A DNA stretch of 64,000 nucleotides from NCBI GenBank assembly GCA_030656145.1, contig JAUSOF010000093.1:29468-93467 (forward strand). The letters run 5' to 3'. Of the stretch, positions 33,203 through 41,535 are shown in pieces (the first letter of the stretch is position 1; each line of letters starts with the position of its first letter). Source of the stretch: Pseudomonas sp. (lineage in GTDB: Bacteria > Pseudomonadota > Gammaproteobacteria > Pseudomonadales > Pseudomonadaceae). The notes beneath the pieces are model-generated. The model had not been told where the DNA came from. It saw only the letters and a program-made list of their open reading frames with translations, and ran no database searches. Both the position numbers and the translations under genes were made by a program.

Positions 33203-33787
33203 TTACCGCGGCCGCAACTCAATCCGCCCACTGCTGATCCCCGCGAGCAGCCGTTGCAGCTCGGCGAAGCGTGGTGCAGGGATCGCCAGGTGCAGCTCGG
33301 CGCCACTGGCGTCGTAGCTTGCGCTTTCCAGTAGGCACTCCAGTTCCGTCAGGCGCGCCTTGAGCAGTGGCAGTTCGGCGAACAGGCAATGGCAGCGGTA
33401 CTGCTCGCGGGTGATCAGCTCGCGGCGCGGGGCCGCCTGCAGGCATTTGTTGGCGCTGCCGCCGTAGGCGCGGGCCAGGCCGCCGGTGCCGAGCTGGATA
33501 CCGCCGTACCAGCGGATCACCAGCAGCGCCACCTGGTCCATGTTCTGGTTCTCGATGGCTGCAAGGATCGGCCGGCCCGCGGTGCCGCCTGGCTCGCCAT
33601 CATCGCTGAAGCGGTACTGCTGGCCGATCTTCCACGCCCAGCAGTTGTGGCTGGCGCTGGCATCGCCGTGGGCTGCGATAAACGCCTGCGCCTCGGCCGC
33701 GCTGGCAACCGGCGCGGCGAGGGCAATAAAGCGGCTTTTCCGAATCTCCTCGCGGTACTCGCAAGGGCCGAGCAGGGTAAAGGGCAT
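33203..33787 (-). CDS. yigZ: YigZ/IMPACT-family protein
   Basis: A 194-residue protein of the conserved UPF0029/IMPACT family: CEYREEIRKSRFIALAAPVA at the start, HNCWAWKIGQQYRFSDDGEP, then GGTAGRPILAAIENQNMDQV and VIRWYGGIQLGTGGLARAYG. The N-terminal half is the IMPACT domain, and the C-terminal part is the DUF1949-like ferredoxin fold. The cellular role is poorly known (RNA or translation related). The start (MPFTLLGPCEYRE) sits only 8 bases from the MITE-like element, and a longer frame that reads into the element is an artefact. It converges with the CitMHS gene. Confidence 0.88.
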   Translation of the reverse strand: MPFTLLGPCEYREEIRKSRFIALAAPVASAAEAQAFIAAHGDASASHNCWAWKIGQQYRFSDDGEPGGTAGRPILAAIENQNMDQVALLVIRWYGGIQLGTGGLARAYGGSANKCLQAAPRRELITREQYRCHCLFAELPLLKARLTELECLLESASYDASGAELHLAIPAPRFAELQRLLAGISSGRIELRPR

Positions 33788-33795
33788 CAGGCTAA

Positions 33796-34059
33796 GGGTC
33801 TGTTGACGTTTCGGCGCGAGCCGCGTTGCTGCGACAAATGGTGCCAGGCTAGGCACGGGACGCAGGTAATGGTCATTCCCTTGCCAAGTTCCGTAACGAC
33901 GCATGGCACCATTTGCCGCGCAACCCGTAGGGACGGGCCAGTTTTTGCGCGGTGCGTCGTTACTCGTCGTTCATTTGGAATAACCAAACTTCTCTCCTCG
34001 CGCCTAGCTCCGCGCAAAAACTGGCTCCGTCGCGGCCGTGACGAAGCGTCAACAGACCC
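33796..34059. mobile_element. MITE-like palindromic element with 18-bp terminal inverted repeats
   Basis: A 264-base segment with ends GGGTCTGTTGACGTTTCG and, inverted, GGGTCTGTTGACGCTTCG (one mismatch). An inner inverted pair (AAATGGTGCCA/TGGCACCATTT) gives it a strong fold. The flanks CTA/TA fit a TA-type target of IS5-family relatives. It carries no transposase. It separates yigZ from its original upstream region and its right end touches the tetR stop codon. It may be a known Pseudomonas repeat; this was not checked. Confidence 0.65.
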
Positions 34060-34721
34060 TACGCGGGTGGCGTCAGGCCGCAGCCCTTGAGGATGATGCG
34101 GATCAGATTGTCGCCCGCCTCTTGGTAGTCCTGCTTGGTCAGGCGCGAGCGGCCGGTGACGCGGCAGATCTGCGAGGAGAAGTCGGCGTAGTGCTGGGTG
34201 CTGCCCCACAGCAGGAAGATCAGGTGCACCGGGTCGACCGGGTCCATCTTGCCGGCGGCGCTCCAGGCCCCGAACACCGCGGCGCGGCCCCGAAACCAGG
34301 CCTGGTAGTCCTGGCTGAGCATCTGCGACAGGGTTTCGCCGCCGCTGATCACTTCCATGGCGTAAATACGCGAGGCTTTCGGGTGGCGGCGAGAGAACTC
34401 CATTTTGGCGCGTATGTAGCCGGCCAGCGCTGCGGCAGGATCGTCGTCGACGGTCAAGTTATTGAAGGTGCTGTCCCACAGCTCGAGGATGTTGCTCAGC
34501 ACCGCCTGGTACAGGCCCAGCTTGTTGCTGAAGTAGTAGTGCAGGTTGGCTTTTGGCAGGCCGACGGTCTGCGCGATGGTGTTCATGCTGGTGCCCTTGA
34601 AGCCGTGGCGGGCGAACTCCTCCTCGGCAGCCTTGATAATCGCTTCTTCGTTTTGCTGCCGAATCCGCCCGGCGGGTTTGGCGCTTGGGTCGGCACAATG
34701 GGCGAGTACTTCAACAGTCAT
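34059..34721 (-). CDS. TetR-family regulator, RutR-like
   Basis: A 220-residue regulator. The helix-turn-helix is FKGTSMNTIAQTVGLPKANL, then HYYFSNKLGLYQAVLSNILE. The TSMNTIA...LPKANLHYYFSNK pattern and the downstream DPAAALAGYIRAKMEFSRRH resemble RutR-type regulators of pyrimidine and purine degradation. The start at MTVEVLAHC precedes the DNA-binding region; the longer frame is less likely. It has no operon partner. It lies between the nucleobase transport set and the beta-alanine genes, and beta-alanine is a product of uracil breakdown, so control of one of these is plausible but unproven. Its stop overlaps the MITE-like element end. Confidence 0.83.
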   Translation of the reverse strand: MTVEVLAHCADPSAKPAGRIRQQNEEAIIKAAEEEFARHGFKGTSMNTIAQTVGLPKANLHYYFSNKLGLYQAVLSNILELWDSTFNNLTVDDDPAAALAGYIRAKMEFSRRHPKASRIYAMEVISGGETLSQMLSQDYQAWFRGRAAVFGAWSAAGKMDPVDPVHLIFLLWGSTQHYADFSSQICRVTGRSRLTKQDYQEAGDNLIRIILKGCGLTPPA

Positions 34722-34902
34722 GGGCGATTCCGCAGTGGTCAGGTTTTCGGACGCTTGCACTGATACCCCAGCTCTGCCGAGGTGACAAGCGCAAGGGGCA
34801 GAAAAAAACGCCGTAGCTGCGCTCCAGTCCAGCTTTTGCACCAGGGTTGTGCGTGTCAGTGGCGTGCTGCGGTGTTTGCGGCGCTGGCGGTGTGCCTGGG
34901 CG

Positions 34903-34967
34903 GCCTGCATGCAATCCGCAGGGATCTGGTGGCTACCCATCCTTCCCGGATTGCATCTGGGCTGCGA
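34903..34967. repeat. Degenerate REPIN (CCCGGATTGCAT type)
   Basis: Imperfect inverted pair CTGCATGCAATCCGCAGG and CCCGGATTGCATCTGGGC in the 407-base gap between the tetR and lysR genes. Same family as 5697 and 20639. Confidence 0.6.
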
Positions 34968-34973
34968 GAGCCG

Positions 34974-35041
34974 GGTAGGGTGTGACGCCTTTTCATTCCC
35001 CACCGCTATTGGTGGATGGGTAAAGCGTCATCCCCCCTACG
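34974..35041. repeat. Inverted repeat (GTGACGC...GCGTCA type)
   Basis: Outer arms GGTAGGGTGTGACGC and GCGTCATCCCCCCTACG (imperfect) with an inner stem CCACC/GGTGG around GCTATT. It forms a 68-base hairpin-like repeat. The rest of the gap (34722-34902 and 35042-35128) shows no gene. Confidence 0.65.
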
Positions 35042-35128
35042 ATCCGAGGGAGTCGCCAGATCTGAAGCAGCCCGCGCTCCGAAGGGGCACGCGCCGCAGG
35101 CAGTGCACCATTGGTTTATCGGCGCCGC

Positions 35129-36049
35129 TCAACCGCTTGCCGCCAGGCCCTCCAGAAAGCTTTCCAGCACCAGGTGCGGGCGGCGGCCCTTGCGGGTGAC
35201 GGCGGCCAGGCTGACGTCGTAGAAGCGCGAGTCCGCTTTCAACGCGCGCAGGCGCCCTTGCTGCACCCAGGCCTGGGCGTAGTGGTCCGGCAGGTAGCCG
35301 ATATAGCGTCCGGTAAGAATCAGAAAGGCCATGCCTTCACGGTCCGAGGCGCTGGCCGTGCAGTTGAGTGCCTGGTAGTGGCTCTGTACCTCGGGCGGCA
35401 GGCGGAAGGTTGGCGCGATGGCGTCCTGGTCATTTAAACGCGGGTCTTCAAGCTGCTGATCATCGACGTAGAACAGCGGGTGGCCGACCGCGCAATAGAG
35501 CAGCGAGCGTTCGTCGTATAGCGTCTGGTAGTCCAGCCCCGACAGTGCGCCGACCTGCGGTACCACGCCGATATGCAGGCGACCGTCGAGCACGCCTTGC
35601 TCGACCTCGCTCGGCGGGGTCATGCGGATATGGATGCGCACGTCCGGGCCGCGCTCCTTGAGCCGTGCCAGGGCGTTGGTGATGCGCATGTGCGGCACCG
35701 TCACCAGGTTGTCGGTGAGGCCGATATTCAGCTCGCCGCGCAGGTGCTGATGGAGGCCGTTGACCTCGGTGCGAAAGCTCTCCAGCGCCGCCAGCAGTTG
35801 CTGGGTCGACTGGTACACCTCGCGGCCTTCCTCGGTCAGGGCAAAGCCGGCGCGGCCGCGCTGGCACAGGCGCAAACCGAGGCGTTGTTCGAGGTCACTC
35901 ATCTGCTGGCTGATCGCCGAGCGGCCGATCCCCAGCACGCTCTCGGCGGCGGAAAAACCGCCGCACTCGGCCACACTGCGAAACAGCTTCAGCAGGCGAA
36001 TGTCGAAGTCGCTGACCTGGGCCAGGGGGTCGGGGCGGCGTGTGCTCAT
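35129..36049 (-). CDS. bauR: LysR-family regulator of the beta-alanine genes (BauR-like)
   Basis: A 306-residue regulator. The winged helix at residues 15-75 reads LLKLFRSVAECGGFSAAESV, then LGIGRSAISQQMSDLEQRLG. The effector domain begins at about residue 105 (GELNIGLTDNLVTVPHMRIT). It is divergent from the aminotransferase gene with 152 bases between, the same arrangement as bauR-bauA in Pseudomonas aeruginosa, where BauR activates beta-alanine use. A palindrome at 36052-36072 is a candidate binding site. The family is clear; the name rests on location and gene order. Confidence 0.83.
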   Translation of the reverse strand: MSTRRPDPLAQVSDFDIRLLKLFRSVAECGGFSAAESVLGIGRSAISQQMSDLEQRLGLRLCQRGRAGFALTEEGREVYQSTQQLLAALESFRTEVNGLHQHLRGELNIGLTDNLVTVPHMRITNALARLKERGPDVRIHIRMTPPSEVEQGVLDGRLHIGVVPQVGALSGLDYQTLYDERSLLYCAVGHPLFYVDDQQLEDPRLNDQDAIAPTFRLPPEVQSHYQALNCTASASDREGMAFLILTGRYIGYLPDHYAQAWVQQGRLRALKADSRFYDVSLAAVTRKGRRPHLVLESFLEGLAASG

Positions 36050-36051
36050 TG

Positions 36052-36072
36052 TTTAGTAGCCAGTTAACTAAA
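36052..36072. promoter_or_regulatory. Candidate BauR operator
   Basis: Inverted repeat TTTAGT-N9-ACTAAA starting two bases upstream of the lysR start, with GTTAAC inside. Position and symmetry suit a LysR autoregulatory and activation site. Confidence 0.45.
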
Positions 36073-36201
36073 GTTAAGAAGAGTATGGTTTTACTGACTG
36101 TATGCCCGTGGCACCTTGTCTGGCAACAGATTCGATTTTTGGATCCTACGGTCCATCACGTCAGCACGACAGTCGCTTCCACCTTTCCTTGCGAGGCCGC
36201 C

Positions 36202-37548
36202 ATGAACATGCCGCAGACCGCTACTCCATCATTGGCCAGCCAGCTCAAGCTGGATGCCCACTGGATGCCGTTTACCGCCAACCGCAACTTTCAGCGCGAC
36301 CCACGCCTGATTGTCGCCGCTGAAGGTAGCTGGCTGACCGACGATCAGGGGCGCAAGATCTACGACAGTTTGTCCGGCTTGTGGACCTGCGGCGCTGGTC
36401 ACTCGCGCAAGGAAATCCAGGAGGCGGTGGCCAGGCAGCTTGGCACCCTCGACTACTCGCCGGGCTTTCAGTACGGCCACCCGTTGTCCTTTCAGCTGGC
36501 CGAGCAGATCGCCGACCTGATGCCGGGCGACCTCAATCATGTGTTCTTCACCGGTTCCGGTTCCGATTGTGCCGACACCGCGGTGAAAATGGCCAAGGCC
36601 TACTGGCGCCTGAAAGGCCAGCCGGCCAAGACCAAGTTCATCGGCCGCGCCCGCGGCTACCACGGCGTCAACATCGCCGGCACCAGCCTTGGTGGCATGG
36701 GTGGCAACCGCAAGATGTTCGGCCAGTTCATGGACGTCGACCACCTGCCGCACACCCTGCAGCCGCACCTGGCCTACACCAACGGCATGGCCGCGACCGG
36801 CGGCGTCGAACTGGCCAACGAACTGCTCAAACTGATCGAGTTGCACGACGCCTCGAACATCGCCGCGGTGATCGTTGAGCCGATGTCTGGCTCGGCTGGC
36901 GTAATCGTACCGCCAGTGGGCTATTTGCAGCGCCTGCGTGAAATCTGCAGCCAGCACAACATCCTGCTGATCTTCGATGAAGTGATCACCGCCTTCGGTC
37001 GCCTGGGCACCTGGAGCGGCGCCGAGTACTTTGGCGTAACCCCGGACATCATCAACGCCGCCAAGCAGATCACCAACGGCGCCATTCCGCTGGGTGCGGT
37101 GATCGCCAGCAGCGAGATCTACAACACCTTCATGCAGCAGGCCACGCCCGAGCACATGGTCGAGTTCACCCACGGCTACACCTACTCGGCGCACCCGGTG
37201 GCCTGCGCCGCCGGCCTGGCTTCGCTGGAACTGCTCAAGCGCGAGAGCCTGCTGCAGCAATCCGCCGAACTGGCGCCCAAATTCGGCGCCGCTTTGCATG
37301 GTCTCAAAGGCAGCAAGCATGTCATCGACATCCGTAACTGCGGCCTGGCCGGCGCACTGCAGATTGCCCCGCGCGACGGCGACCCGGTGATCCGCCCGTT
37401 CGAGGCCGGCATGGCCCTGTGGAAGGCCGGCTTCTACGTACGCTTCGGCGGCGACACCCTGCAGTTCGGGCCGACCTTCAACGCCAAAATGGAAGACCTC
37501 GACCGGGTGTTCAGCGCCGTTGGTGACGTATTGAACAAGCTGGATTAA
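36202..37548 (+). CDS. bauA: Beta-alanine:pyruvate aminotransferase
   Basis: A 448-residue class III (omega) aminotransferase. It moves the amino group of beta-alanine to pyruvate, giving malonate semialdehyde and alanine. The opening LKLDAHWMPFTANRNFQRDP is characteristic of BauA-type enzymes. The PLP site is seen as DEVITAFGRLGTWSGAEYFG with the cofactor aspartate, and NAAKQITNGAIPLGA with the Schiff-base lysine (Lys288). GSGSDCADTAVKMAKAYW carries the phosphate-binding loop. The start chosen is the ATG of MNMPQTATPS. The semialdehyde dehydrogenase follows after a 149-base gap with a REP element; the regulator is divergent. Confidence 0.92.
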   Translation: MNMPQTATPSLASQLKLDAHWMPFTANRNFQRDPRLIVAAEGSWLTDDQGRKIYDSLSGLWTCGAGHSRKEIQEAVARQLGTLDYSPGFQYGHPLSFQLAEQIADLMPGDLNHVFFTGSGSDCADTAVKMAKAYWRLKGQPAKTKFIGRARGYHGVNIAGTSLGGMGGNRKMFGQFMDVDHLPHTLQPHLAYTNGMAATGGVELANELLKLIELHDASNIAAVIVEPMSGSAGVIVPPVGYLQRLREICSQHNILLIFDEVITAFGRLGTWSGAEYFGVTPDIINAAKQITNGAIPLGAVIASSEIYNTFMQQATPEHMVEFTHGYTYSAHPVACAAGLASLELLKRESLLQQSAELAPKFGAALHGLKGSKHVIDIRNCGLAGALQIAPRDGDPVIRPFEAGMALWKAGFYVRFGGDTLQFGPTFNAKMEDLDRVFSAVGDVLNKLD

Positions 37549-37564
37549 GTAACCCGCACATTCC

Positions 37565-37637
37565 CCGTAGGAACGGGGGGGACGCCCAGTCCCATGCCCG
37601 CGAACACCGCGATTCGCGGGCGCGGCCCGCTCCTACA
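37565..37637. repeat. REP-like hairpin (GTAGGAACGGG type)
   Basis: Imperfect palindrome with outer GTAGGA...TCCTAC and inner CCCGCGAA...TTCGCGGG, between bauA and the dehydrogenase gene. It resembles the element at 28767. It may alter the ratio of the two enzymes. Confidence 0.7.
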
Positions 37638-37697
37638 GGGTGGAGGCAATGTCCGCCATCCGCCCCACACAACAGATTAGCTATTGAGGAACACTCC

Positions 37698-39194
37698 ATG
37701 AGCCATATTCCACACCTGATCAACGGCGAGCGTGTTGTCGGCACTGGCCGCACTGCCGACGTATTCAACCCTGCCACCGGCGAGGTGATCCACCAGGTCG
37801 CCCTGGCCGACCGTGCCACCATCCAGCAGGCCATCGACGCCGCCAAGGCTGCCTTCCCGGCCTGGCGCAATACCCCGCCGGCCAAGCGCGCCCAGGTGAT
37901 GTTCCGCTTCAAGCAACTGCTCGAACAGCACGAAGGCACCATCGCCCAGCTGATCAGCGAAGAACACGGCAAGACCATCGAAGACGCCACCGGTGAACTC
38001 AAGCGCGGCATCGAAAACGTCGAATTCGCCTGCGCCGCCCCGGAAATTCTCAAGGGCGAATACAGTCGCAACGTCGGCCCGAACATCGACGCCTGGAGCG
38101 ACATGCAGCCGATCGGCGTGGTGGCGGGGATTACCCCGTTCAACTTCCCGGCCATGGTGCCGCTGTGGATGTACCCGCTGGCCATTGTCTGCGGCAACTG
38201 CTTCATCCTCAAACCGTCCGAGCGCGACCCCAGTTCAACCTTGTTTATCGCTGCACTGCTGATCGAGGCGGGTCTGCCGAAAGGCGTGATGAGCGTGGTA
38301 CATGGCGACAAGGAAGCCGTGGATGCACTGATTGAAGCGCCTGAAGTCAAAGCCCTGAGCTTTGTCGGCTCGACGCCAATTGCCGAGTACATCTACAGCG
38401 AAGGCACCAAGCGCGGTAAGCGCGTACAGGCCCTGGGTGGCGCGAAAAACCACGCCGTGCTGATGCCCGATGCCGACCTGGACAACGCCGTCAGCGCCTT
38501 GATGGGCGCGGCCTACGGCTCCTGCGGCGAGCGCTGCATGGCCATCTCGGTGGCAGTATGCGTAGGCGAGCAGATCGCCGATGCGCTGGTCGAGAAACTC
38601 GTCCCGCAGATCAAAGCCCTGAAAATCGGCGCCGGCACCTCTTGCGGCCTCGACATGGGCCCGCTGGTCACGGCCGCGGCGCGCGACAAGGTCAAAGGCT
38701 ACATCGACGCCGGCGTGGCCCAGGGCGCGAGCCTGGTGGTCGACGGTCGCGACCTGGTGGTCGCTGGCAATGAAAACGGCTACTTCGTCGGCGGCACCCT
38801 GTTCGACCAGGTGACCCCGGAGATGACCATCTACACCGATGAAATCTTCGGCCCGGTGTTGTGCATCGTGCGCGTCGGCAGCCTGGAAGCGGCCATGCAG
38901 CTGATCAACGACCACGAATACGGCAACGGCACCTGCATCTTCACCCGCGACGGCGAAGCAGCGCGGCTGTTCTGCGACGAGATCGAAGTCGGCATGGTCG
39001 GCGTCAACGTGCCGCTGCCGGTGCCGGTGGCCTACCACAGCTTCGGCGGCTGGAAGCGCTCGCTGTTCGGCGACCTGCACGCCTACGGCCCCGACGGCGT
39101 ACGCTTCTACACCCGCAAAAAAGCCATCACCCAACGCTGGCCGCAACGCGCCAGCCATGAGGCGGCGCAGTTTGCGTTTCCCAGTAATGGTTAA
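37698..39194 (+). CDS. bauC: CoA-acylating (methyl)malonate-semialdehyde dehydrogenase
   Basis: A 498-residue aldehyde dehydrogenase of the MmsA type, which turns malonate or methylmalonate semialdehyde plus CoA and NAD into acetyl- or propionyl-CoA, CO2 and NADH. The NAD region is GVVAGITPFNFPAMVPLWMY. The catalytic cysteine lies in YGSCGERCMAISVAV (Cys280 in GERCMA). The C-terminal NVPLPVPVAYHSFGGWKRSL is typical of MmsA rather than general ALDHs. Downstream of bauA it would finish beta-alanine breakdown. bauB and bauD of the P. aeruginosa locus are not between or after these genes here. It could equally be the mmsA of valine breakdown. Confidence 0.88.
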   Translation: MSHIPHLINGERVVGTGRTADVFNPATGEVIHQVALADRATIQQAIDAAKAAFPAWRNTPPAKRAQVMFRFKQLLEQHEGTIAQLISEEHGKTIEDATGELKRGIENVEFACAAPEILKGEYSRNVGPNIDAWSDMQPIGVVAGITPFNFPAMVPLWMYPLAIVCGNCFILKPSERDPSSTLFIAALLIEAGLPKGVMSVVHGDKEAVDALIEAPEVKALSFVGSTPIAEYIYSEGTKRGKRVQALGGAKNHAVLMPDADLDNAVSALMGAAYGSCGERCMAISVAVCVGEQIADALVEKLVPQIKALKIGAGTSCGLDMGPLVTAAARDKVKGYIDAGVAQGASLVVDGRDLVVAGNENGYFVGGTLFDQVTPEMTIYTDEIFGPVLCIVRVGSLEAAMQLINDHEYGNGTCIFTRDGEAARLFCDEIEVGMVGVNVPLPVPVAYHSFGGWKRSLFGDLHAYGPDGVRFYTRKKAITQRWPQRASHEAAQFAFPSNG

Positions 39195-39214
39195 GCGGGC
39201 AGGACGGTAAAGCG

Positions 39215-39245
39215 AAAGGCCAGTCGAGAGACTGGCCTTTTTGTT
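39215..39245 (+). terminator. Rho-independent terminator of the bau operon
   Basis: Perfect stem AAAGGCCAGTC/GACTGGCCTTT with a GAGA tetraloop followed by TTGTTTT, 21 bases after the dehydrogenase stop. Confidence 0.92.
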
Positions 39246-39296
39246 TTGGTGCGCCTCGTGGCATGGGTTGAGTATTGCGAACCCCCTGAGGAATTT

Positions 39297-40690
39297 CCCT
39301 GGGTATCGCTGCGCTCAACCACAGGCTACGGTTGGATGTTGTAGCCCGGGTTGAGCGAAGCGATACCCGGGAGCGGGCTTGAGTTGTACACGCTACGGCT
39401 TCTCGCCGGTTGACGGCTCATCGTTCCCTGCACCCGCCAATTGAGCCCTGAGTATCGCTGCGCTCAACCCAGGCTACGTTGGACAAAATTGTAGCCCGGG
39501 TTGAGCGCAGCGATACCCGGGTGCGGGCATGAGGTAGCCCACGCTACGGCCTCTCGCCGGCTGATGGTTCATCGTTCCCGGCGCCTGCCCACTCTGCCGG
39601 CAATACCCCCGAAGCGACGTAGCGATGAAACGACGACCACGGCCAGTCGATCAGGTGCTCCACATGGCCGTGTTTGCGTGGGTTGTGATGGATGTAATCG
39701 ACATGGCGGGCAAAGTCGTCATCGTCACGAATACGATGCTCCCAATAACGCTGCTGCCAGATGCCACGTTCTCCCCTACGTTGGCGGCTAGGCGATACAT
39801 GCTCGCGCGATGGCAAGGCACGGGAAAAACCGCTCTTGATCAGGCGCCAGCGCAGCGCAAAATCTGCATCCCCAGATGGCAGCGTGCAGAGTGCATGCAA
39901 GTGATCAGGGAGGACAACGATAGCCTTGATGTGCCAGGGATGAAAACGCATCACATGCCTAAAGCTGGCGCGTAGCAGGTCGACGTGCGTGGTCAGCAAA
40001 TCGCTGTGGCGATTCGCCAGGTTGAGCGTAAAAAACCAGGTCGCACCCGGCGTTGTGTCACGGCGGTAGAGCACCATAGCCTGCAGTCCCTTGCAGATGA
40101 GAGTCACCCCCAATGGTAGTCCAGGTCTAGCGCAGCGATCCCCCGAGTATCTGCGCCCTGGGTATCGCTGCGCTCAACCACAGGCTACGTTGGGCACAGG
40201 TTGTAGCCCGGGTTGAGCGCAGCGATACCCGGGAGCGGACATGACGCGTCCACATTATGGTCTCTCACCGGTTGATGGCTCATCGTTGCTGGCGCCTGCC
40301 CATGGCTCCTGGGTATCGCTACGCTCAACCACAGGCTACGTTGGGCACAGGTTGTAGCCCGGGTTGAGCGCAGCGATACCCGGGAGCGGACATGACGCGT
40401 CCACATTATGGGCTTTCCCCGGTTGATGGCTCATCGTTGCTGGCGCCTGCCCATGGCGCCCTGGGTATCGCTACGCTCAACCACAGGCTACGTTGGGCAC
40501 AGGTTGTAGCCCGGGTTGAGCGCAGCGATACCCGGGAGCGGACATGACGCGTCCACATTACATCCTCGCCCCGGTTGGCGGCTCATCGTTGCTGGCGCCT
40601 GCCCATGGCGCCCTGGGTATCGCTGCGCTCAACCACAGGCTACGTTGGGCGCAGGTGTAGCCTGGGTTCAATGCGCTCGCCGTTATCTGC
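39297..40690. repeat. Tandem REPIN array around the RAYT gene, period about 151 bp
   Basis: REP copies of the GTAGCCCGGGTTGAGCGCAG type start at 39341, 39491, 40203, 40354, 40506 and (degenerate) 40657, each preceded by an inverted copy (CCTGGGTATCGCTGCGCTCA). Spacings are 150, [RAYT], 151, 152 and 151. Between REPINs lies a segment of about 55 bases matching the 3-prime coding tail of the RAYT gene. A further degenerate REP is at 40116-40148, just before the RAYT start. Unit contents are similar but not identical. Confidence 0.85.
39544..40077 (-). CDS. REP-associated tyrosine transposase (RAYT, TnpA_REP)
   Basis: A 177-residue Y1-type single-strand transposase-like protein. The HUH motif is VVLPDHLHALCTLP (HLH) and the catalytic tyrosine is in YIHHNPRKHG. 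WQQRYWEHRIRDDDD and DWPWSSFHRYV are typical of the family. It starts at MVLYRRDTTPGATWFFTLNL; an in-frame TTG 36 bases upstream is possible. RAYTs are thought to spread the REP sequences that flank them, and here both sides carry REPINs of one family. Four orphan copies of its 3-prime tail lie within the same array. All three visible catalytic motifs are intact. Confidence 0.9.
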   Translation of the reverse strand: MVLYRRDTTPGATWFFTLNLANRHSDLLTTHVDLLRASFRHVMRFHPWHIKAIVVLPDHLHALCTLPSGDADFALRWRLIKSGFSRALPSREHVSPSRQRRGERGIWQQRYWEHRIRDDDDFARHVDYIHHNPRKHGHVEHLIDWPWSSFHRYVASGVLPAEWAGAGNDEPSAGERP

Positions 40691-40791
40691 CATTTGCTTG
40701 ACCTGCGCCGGGGTACGGCTGGGCGGTTGCACTTATAGTCGCCGTTTTTAACGCTCGTCCTTTCGAGCAAACCAGGCAAAGGTCTCCCGCC

Positions 40792-41418
40792 ATGCGCGCA
40801 CTCGCCCTTGTGTTCCTCTGTTGCATTGTCAGCCTGGCCCAGGCCAGCGATGAGGCCATGCAGCGTTTTACCCAGCTCAACGCCGACCCTGCGCTGCGCG
40901 AGCAGGCCTATGCCGCCGGTCAGGAACGCATTCGTTTCTGCGGCAATTGCCATGGCGAGAACGGCAACAGCAAGCGCCCGTATATCCCCAATCTGGCCGA
41001 GCAGAACCCGGTGTATCTGTTCAACGCGTTCGAGAAGTTTGCCAGCGGTGAGCGCAAGGATTTCGTCATGTCCCAGCTGGCGCCGAGCCTGACCCTGGAG
41101 GACAGGGTCAACGTCGCCATTTACTTTGGTCAGCAGAAACTGCTGGCACACAGTGAACCGGTCGATGCGGCGTTGCAGCAGCAGGGCGAGGTGACGTTCA
41201 AAACCGTTTGCACCGGTTGCCATGGCGTGAATGCCGAGGGTCGCGACAACACGCCGCGCCTGGCTGGCCAGCCGGCCGAGTACCTGCGCAAGGCGTTGAC
41301 GCGTTTTCGTGACCAGGACCCAAGCCGCGCAGGGTCGGTGATGATGTCGATTGCCGCCAACTTCAATGATGCGCAGATCGCTGCGCTAGCCGTGTATCTG
41401 CAGCAGCTGCAACCCTGA
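40792..41418 (+). CDS. Diheme cytochrome c (c4-like)
   Basis: A 208-residue secreted protein. The signal peptide is MRALALVFLCCIVSLAQA. Heme sites are FCGNCHGENGNSKRPYIPNL and VCTGCHGVNAEGRDNTPRLA, about 90 residues apart, each followed by a conserved proline-containing loop. MSQLAPSLT and MMSIAANFND are plausible distal methionine positions. The two-domain plan resembles cytochrome c4, a periplasmic electron carrier to terminal oxidases. No oxidase gene is adjacent; it stands alone just after the REPIN array, which may separate it from upstream transcription. Confidence 0.88.
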   Translation: MRALALVFLCCIVSLAQASDEAMQRFTQLNADPALREQAYAAGQERIRFCGNCHGENGNSKRPYIPNLAEQNPVYLFNAFEKFASGERKDFVMSQLAPSLTLEDRVNVAIYFGQQKLLAHSEPVDAALQQQGEVTFKTVCTGCHGVNAEGRDNTPRLAGQPAEYLRKALTRFRDQDPSRAGSVMMSIAANFNDAQIAALAVYLQQLQP

Positions 41419-41535
41419 GCGGTTACGGAAAACCCCGGGTAGCCGCGCGGGCATGGCCAATGCGCCGTCGCCGCTCCTGCAATGGCTACGTCCTGCGAGG
41501 CTTGTGCAGCAACGGCTGATCTTCGCGTTGGGCGC

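Noticed and set aside
33796..33904. N-terminal extension of YigZ into the MITE-like element
   Set aside because: The extra 39 residues are encoded by the element's terminal repeat and do not fit the family start.
39297..40690. Possible CRISPR array because of regular 151-bp repeats
   Set aside because: The units are palindromic REPs plus RAYT-tail sequence, the intervening parts are homologous to each other rather than unique, and no cas genes are near.
40558..41223. A minus-strand frame crossing the last REPIN unit and the cytochrome c gene
   Set aside because: Its C-terminus (PWAGASNDEPPTGARM) is an orphan RAYT tail and the rest is antisense to the cytochrome; not a gene.
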